Part shown: piece after piece, positions 61,342 through 64,000 of the stretch | How positions within the stretch are numbered: position 1 is the stretch's first letter | How the letters are laid out: each line of letters begins with the position of its first letter | NCBI RefSeq assembly: GCF_000147335.1 | Contig: NC_014501.1 | Span: 558,001-622,000 of the forward strand | DNA from: Gloeothece verrucosa PCC 7822 | Lineage (GTDB): Bacteria; Cyanobacteriota; Cyanobacteriia; Cyanobacteriales; Microcystaceae | DNA: 64,000 bases | Direction of reading: 5' to 3' | Notes under the pieces: generated by a model | Seen by the model: only the letters and a program-made list of their open reading frames with translations | Databases searched by the model: none | Told to the model about the DNA's origin: nothing | Made by a program: the position numbers and the translations under genes

Positions 61342-62146
61342 ATCACCTCAGTATCCGTTAGTTTTATTAGCTGTAGGCTATTTAGCCTTAGTGTTATTTA
61401 TTCCGGCTGCCTCTGTATTTTATGAAGCCTTTCATAAAGGCATAGGAGCTTTTATAGAAGCCGCCAGCACAAGAGAATTTCAACAAGCTGTTAAAATGAC
61501 CTTGATTGTAGCGGCAATTTCTCTTCCTTTAAATACTATTTTTGGACTCTGTGCCGCCTGGGTAATTGCTCGTAATCAATTTCGAGGACGTGCCTTATTA
61601 ATGAGTATTATAGATTTGCCCTTTTCCATTTCTCCTGTAGTAGCAGGCTTAATGATTGTTTTACTCTATGGAGACCGTAACGGATGGTTTGGAGAATGGT
61701 TAGTTAGTCATGGCATGAAAGTGGTATTTGCCTTACCTGGAATGGTCATGGCGACTATATTTGTTACCTTTCCCTTTGTGGCCCGAGAAGTTATTCCGGT
61801 TCTAGAAGAAATAGGCACAGAACAAGAAGAAGCCGCTAGAACTTTAGGCGCAAATGATTGGCAAGTTTTTTGGAATATTACCCTACCGGGAATTCGTTGG
61901 GGGTTACTTTATGGTGTGCTGTTAACCAATGCAAGAGCAATGGGAGAATTTGGTGCAGTTGCGGTGGTTTCCGGTAGTATTATCGGTCGCACCTCAACTT
62001 TACCTATCTTTGTTGAACAAGCTTACAAAAATTATCTCACTGAAGCGGCGTTTAGTGCTGCGGCTGTTCTCGCTTTATTAGGGTTAGTGACGCTAGTTCT
62101 CAAAGAAATTTTAGAACGGAAAACTGCCCGACGAGGAAGCCATTAA
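61328..62146 (+). CDS. cysW: Sulfate ABC transporter permease CysW
   Basis: 272 residues with six helices. The EAA loop reads [20 protein letters not shown], and [20 protein letters not shown] is typical of CysW. It overlaps cysT by 14 bases, so the two are translated together. With CysT and CysA it imports sulfate. Confidence 0.93.
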   Translation: MQSSKSPQYPLVLLAVGYLALVLFIPAASVFYEAFHKGIGAFIEAASTREFQQAVKMTLIVAAISLPLNTIFGLCAAWVIARNQFRGRALLMSIIDLPFSISPVVAGLMIVLLYGDRNGWFGEWLVSHGMKVVFALPGMVMATIFVTFPFVAREVIPVLEEIGTEQEEAARTLGANDWQVFWNITLPGIRWGLLYGVLLTNARAMGEFGAVAVVSGSIIGRTSTLPIFVEQAYKNYLTEAAFSAAAVLALLGLVTLVLKEILERKTARRGSH

Positions 62147-62202
62147 TAGTTAACTAATGACCACTGTCCCTGTAATTTATATTAGTTAGGAGATCAATTA
62201 AC

Positions 62203-63261
62203 ATGAGTATTATTGTTCGTCAAGTATCAAAAAAATTTGGGAGCTTTCAGGCTTTAGAGCAAATCAACTTAGAAGTTAAAAAAGGTTCATTAGTTGCTCT
62301 TTTAGGCCCATCTGGCTCGGGGAAATCCACTCTTTTAAGAGCCATCGCCGGTTTAGAAAAACCTGATAGCGGTTCCATCATTATCAATGGACGAGATACC
62401 ACTAATTTAGATATCAGACAGCGCAATATCGGTTTTGTGTTTCAACATTATGCGCTCTTCAAACATTTAACCGTTCGCCAGAATATCGCCTTTGGTTTAG
62501 AAATTCGTAAACATGGACGCAAAGGAATTAAAGACAAAGTAGAAGAGTTACTCGGTTTAATTCAATTACAGGGGTTAGGTGAGCGCTATCCGGCTCAACT
62601 TTCAGGGGGACAACGACAACGGGTAGCCCTAGCTAGAGCTTTAGCGGTACAACCCGAAGTATTATTATTAGATGAACCCTTTGGTGCTTTAGATGCCAAA
62701 GTCCGTAAAGAATTACGAGCCTGGGTAAGACGCTTACATGATGAAGTTCACCTAACCAGCGTATTTGTCACTCATGATCAAGAAGAAGCGATGGAAGTTG
62801 CCGACGAAATTGTGGTAATGAACCAAGGACGAATTGAACAAGTCGGTACGGCTGATGAAATCTATGATCATCCCGCTACTCCTTTTGTGATGAGTTTTGT
62901 CGGCGATGTGAATGTTTTACCGAGTCATTCTAATTTTATGGATCTATTCCCGGATCAGTTCCATAAATCAGTAAATCATTCTTCACCCTTACAAGTCTAT
63001 GTTCGTCCTCATGAATTAGACATCAATACTATTCAACAGCCAAACAATATATCAGCGAAAGTTAAACGGATTACCCATCTGGGGCGAGAGATTCAGGTAG
63101 AATTAGAATTAGCTGAAAATATGGAAATTTTGGCTAATATCACTCGTGAACAAATGGATTCACTTCAATTAAGATTACAGCAAGAGGTTTTTGTTAAATC
63201 TCGCAAGGCTAAATTGTTTCCCGTGTCTAATAATTTGGAATTACAATTAGCCGCAAGATAG
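62203..63261 (+). CDS. cysA: Sulfate ABC transporter ATPase CysA
   Basis: 352 residues. Walker [10 protein letters not shown] (35-43), signature LSGGQRQR (about 134), Walker [12 protein letters not shown] (about 154) and the H-loop in [18 protein letters not shown] are all intact. The C-terminal region from about 240 ([12 protein letters not shown]) is the TOBE regulatory domain of CysA-type importers. It follows cysW by 56 bases with AGGAGATC before the ATG. A terminator closes the operon at 63304. Confidence 0.95.
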   Translation: MSIIVRQVSKKFGSFQALEQINLEVKKGSLVALLGPSGSGKSTLLRAIAGLEKPDSGSIIINGRDTTNLDIRQRNIGFVFQHYALFKHLTVRQNIAFGLEIRKHGRKGIKDKVEELLGLIQLQGLGERYPAQLSGGQRQRVALARALAVQPEVLLLDEPFGALDAKVRKELRAWVRRLHDEVHLTSVFVTHDQEEAMEVADEIVVMNQGRIEQVGTADEIYDHPATPFVMSFVGDVNVLPSHSNFMDLFPDQFHKSVNHSSPLQVYVRPHELDINTIQQPNNISAKVKRITHLGREIQVELELAENMEILANITREQMDSLQLRLQQEVFVKSRKAKLFPVSNNLELQLAAR

Positions 63262-63303
63262 CAAACAACGTCTGGAGACTACATTAGAGAACAAGATGCC
63301 GCG

Positions 63304-63329
63304 AGGTGGGGAATTTCCCACCTTTTTTT
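63304..63329 (+). terminator. Rho-independent terminator of the sulfate operon
   Basis: AGGTGGG (63304-63310) pairs with CCCACCT (63317-63323) around GAATTT, followed by seven T. It lies 43 bases after the cysA stop. Confidence 0.9.
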
Positions 63330-63396
63330 GCTTTTTTGTGTTTGAGAAACCTAATTTTTGGGGAACACTAAAATAGAAGCTTAATCACGTAAAACT

Positions 63397-64000
63397 ATGA
63401 CTAGATGGCATTGGCTAGAATTAGCAGAACCGATTTCCTTGGTGGGAACTGTAGCAGGTTCAATTGTAGCGACTGTTTCCGGACAGGTGGTATATGCAGT
63501 CACACCTCTAGCGTTGACTGTTTCTGTTAACTGGGTTAACCGACATAGACTGCAACAACTACAGAGTCAACAGTTACAACAGTACAGTGTTAATGCTATC
63601 ACTGAAGTCGAACAAAAAACCCAAGCTGTACTGGTTGCTTGTGAAACTCAAATTAAAGCGCTGATAGAGCAACAATCTAGCATTTTATCGGGTTATTTCG
63701 AGAAAGAACAACCAGAAACCCTTACTCAAATTCGGCAACAGCTAGGCTTAATTACTGAATCTTTAAGCTTGTTATCCTCTGACGCTCATAAGCCATCAGA
63801 AACCCAATTTTATAATCTTCTTAGGGAGCAACTCTCTGAGATAGAATCACAAATCAATAACCAGGAAATCAGCGAAGCCTTAAAAGCTTTAGCCACTAAA
63901 CAGGAAGTCAATACTGTAAGTGTACAACTCACTAAAGCTATTCAGGAAGAAATAGCTAATTTTCCCGTCCCGATACAACCATTTGAGCCATCACTATTGA
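63397..64000 (+). CDS. Partial protein with N-terminal membrane segments and coiled coil
   Basis: The frame from ATG 63397 runs to the window edge (201 codons seen). It starts MTRWHWLELAEPISLVGTVA and has two short hydrophobic stretches (GTVAGSIVATVSGQVVYAVT and ALTVSVNWVN) followed by a long Gln/Glu-rich helical coiled coil (HRLQQLQSQQLQQYSVNAIT). It is probably a membrane-anchored scaffold protein of unknown function; the 3' end is missing. A tail outside the window may carry the catalytic or binding domain. Confidence 0.6.
   Translation, partial: MTRWHWLELAEPISLVGTVAGSIVATVSGQVVYAVTPLALTVSVNWVNRHRLQQLQSQQLQQYSVNAITEVEQKTQAVLVACETQIKALIEQQSSILSGYFEKEQPETLTQIRQQLGLITESLSLLSSDAHKPSETQFYNLLREQLSEIESQINNQEISEALKALATKQEVNTVSVQLTKAIQEEIANFPVPIQPFEPSLL

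Overview
The window is cyanobacterial DNA. Evidence includes many HIP1 octamers (GCGATCGC), heptanucleotide tandem repeats, a CyRepA1-type plasmid replication protein, DUF2949, HpnH, a CysR-like regulator next to a sulfate ABC transporter, and a RuBisCO-like protein. The gene mix fits a unicellular relative of Gloeothece/Cyanothece or Microcystis; that placement is an inference.

Two parts meet at a tRNA-Pro(GGG) gene at 35419-35491. Everything to its left (1-35276) looks like an integrated plasmid-like element. A tyrosine recombinase and a small excisionase-like protein sit directly beside the 3' end of the tRNA. Further in are a plasmid replication protein (1880-6325), a RecD2-type helicase, a RecB-like nuclease, an SF2 helicase pair with an RHH regulator, a Bro-N antirepressor and many small unknown proteins. 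The far end of the element is not in the window, and I found no second copy of the tRNA 3' end. The element carries much recombination debris: a 171-bp tandem repeat inside the replication gene, a broken copy of that gene's 3' end at about 16.9 kb, a broken copy of the 19325 gene just upstream of it, duplicated small genes, a 220-bp mini-transposon with a 5-bp target duplication, and a fragment resembling a Tn7-like TnsA N-terminus.

The most striking accessory unit is a five-gene leftward cassette at 7318-16314: TPR protein, AAA ATPase, TPR-CHAT caspase-like protease, a 127-aa protein, and a 477-aa protein with two C-terminal membrane segments. The TPR and TPR-CHAT proteins share a near-identical N-terminus and 46-residue repeats; in the CHAT gene these are ten almost identical 138-bp units. 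It looks like a protease-based conflict or cell-death system with a possible membrane effector.

From 35.5 kb to the right end the DNA looks like ordinary chromosome. It holds a subtilisin-like protease, SGNH hydrolase, CPA1 antiporter, TrkA-type protein, an unusual NRAMP-like transporter operon with two PRC-barrel proteins, a methyltransferase, PhoD-like phosphatase, RuBisCO-like protein, ABC-class ATPase, Uma2 nuclease, orphan HicB, xi-class glutathione transferase, HpnH and a pentapeptide-repeat protein. The right end is a sulfate uptake locus: a divergent Crp-family regulator, then sbpA, a NIL-domain gene, cysT, cysW and cysA.
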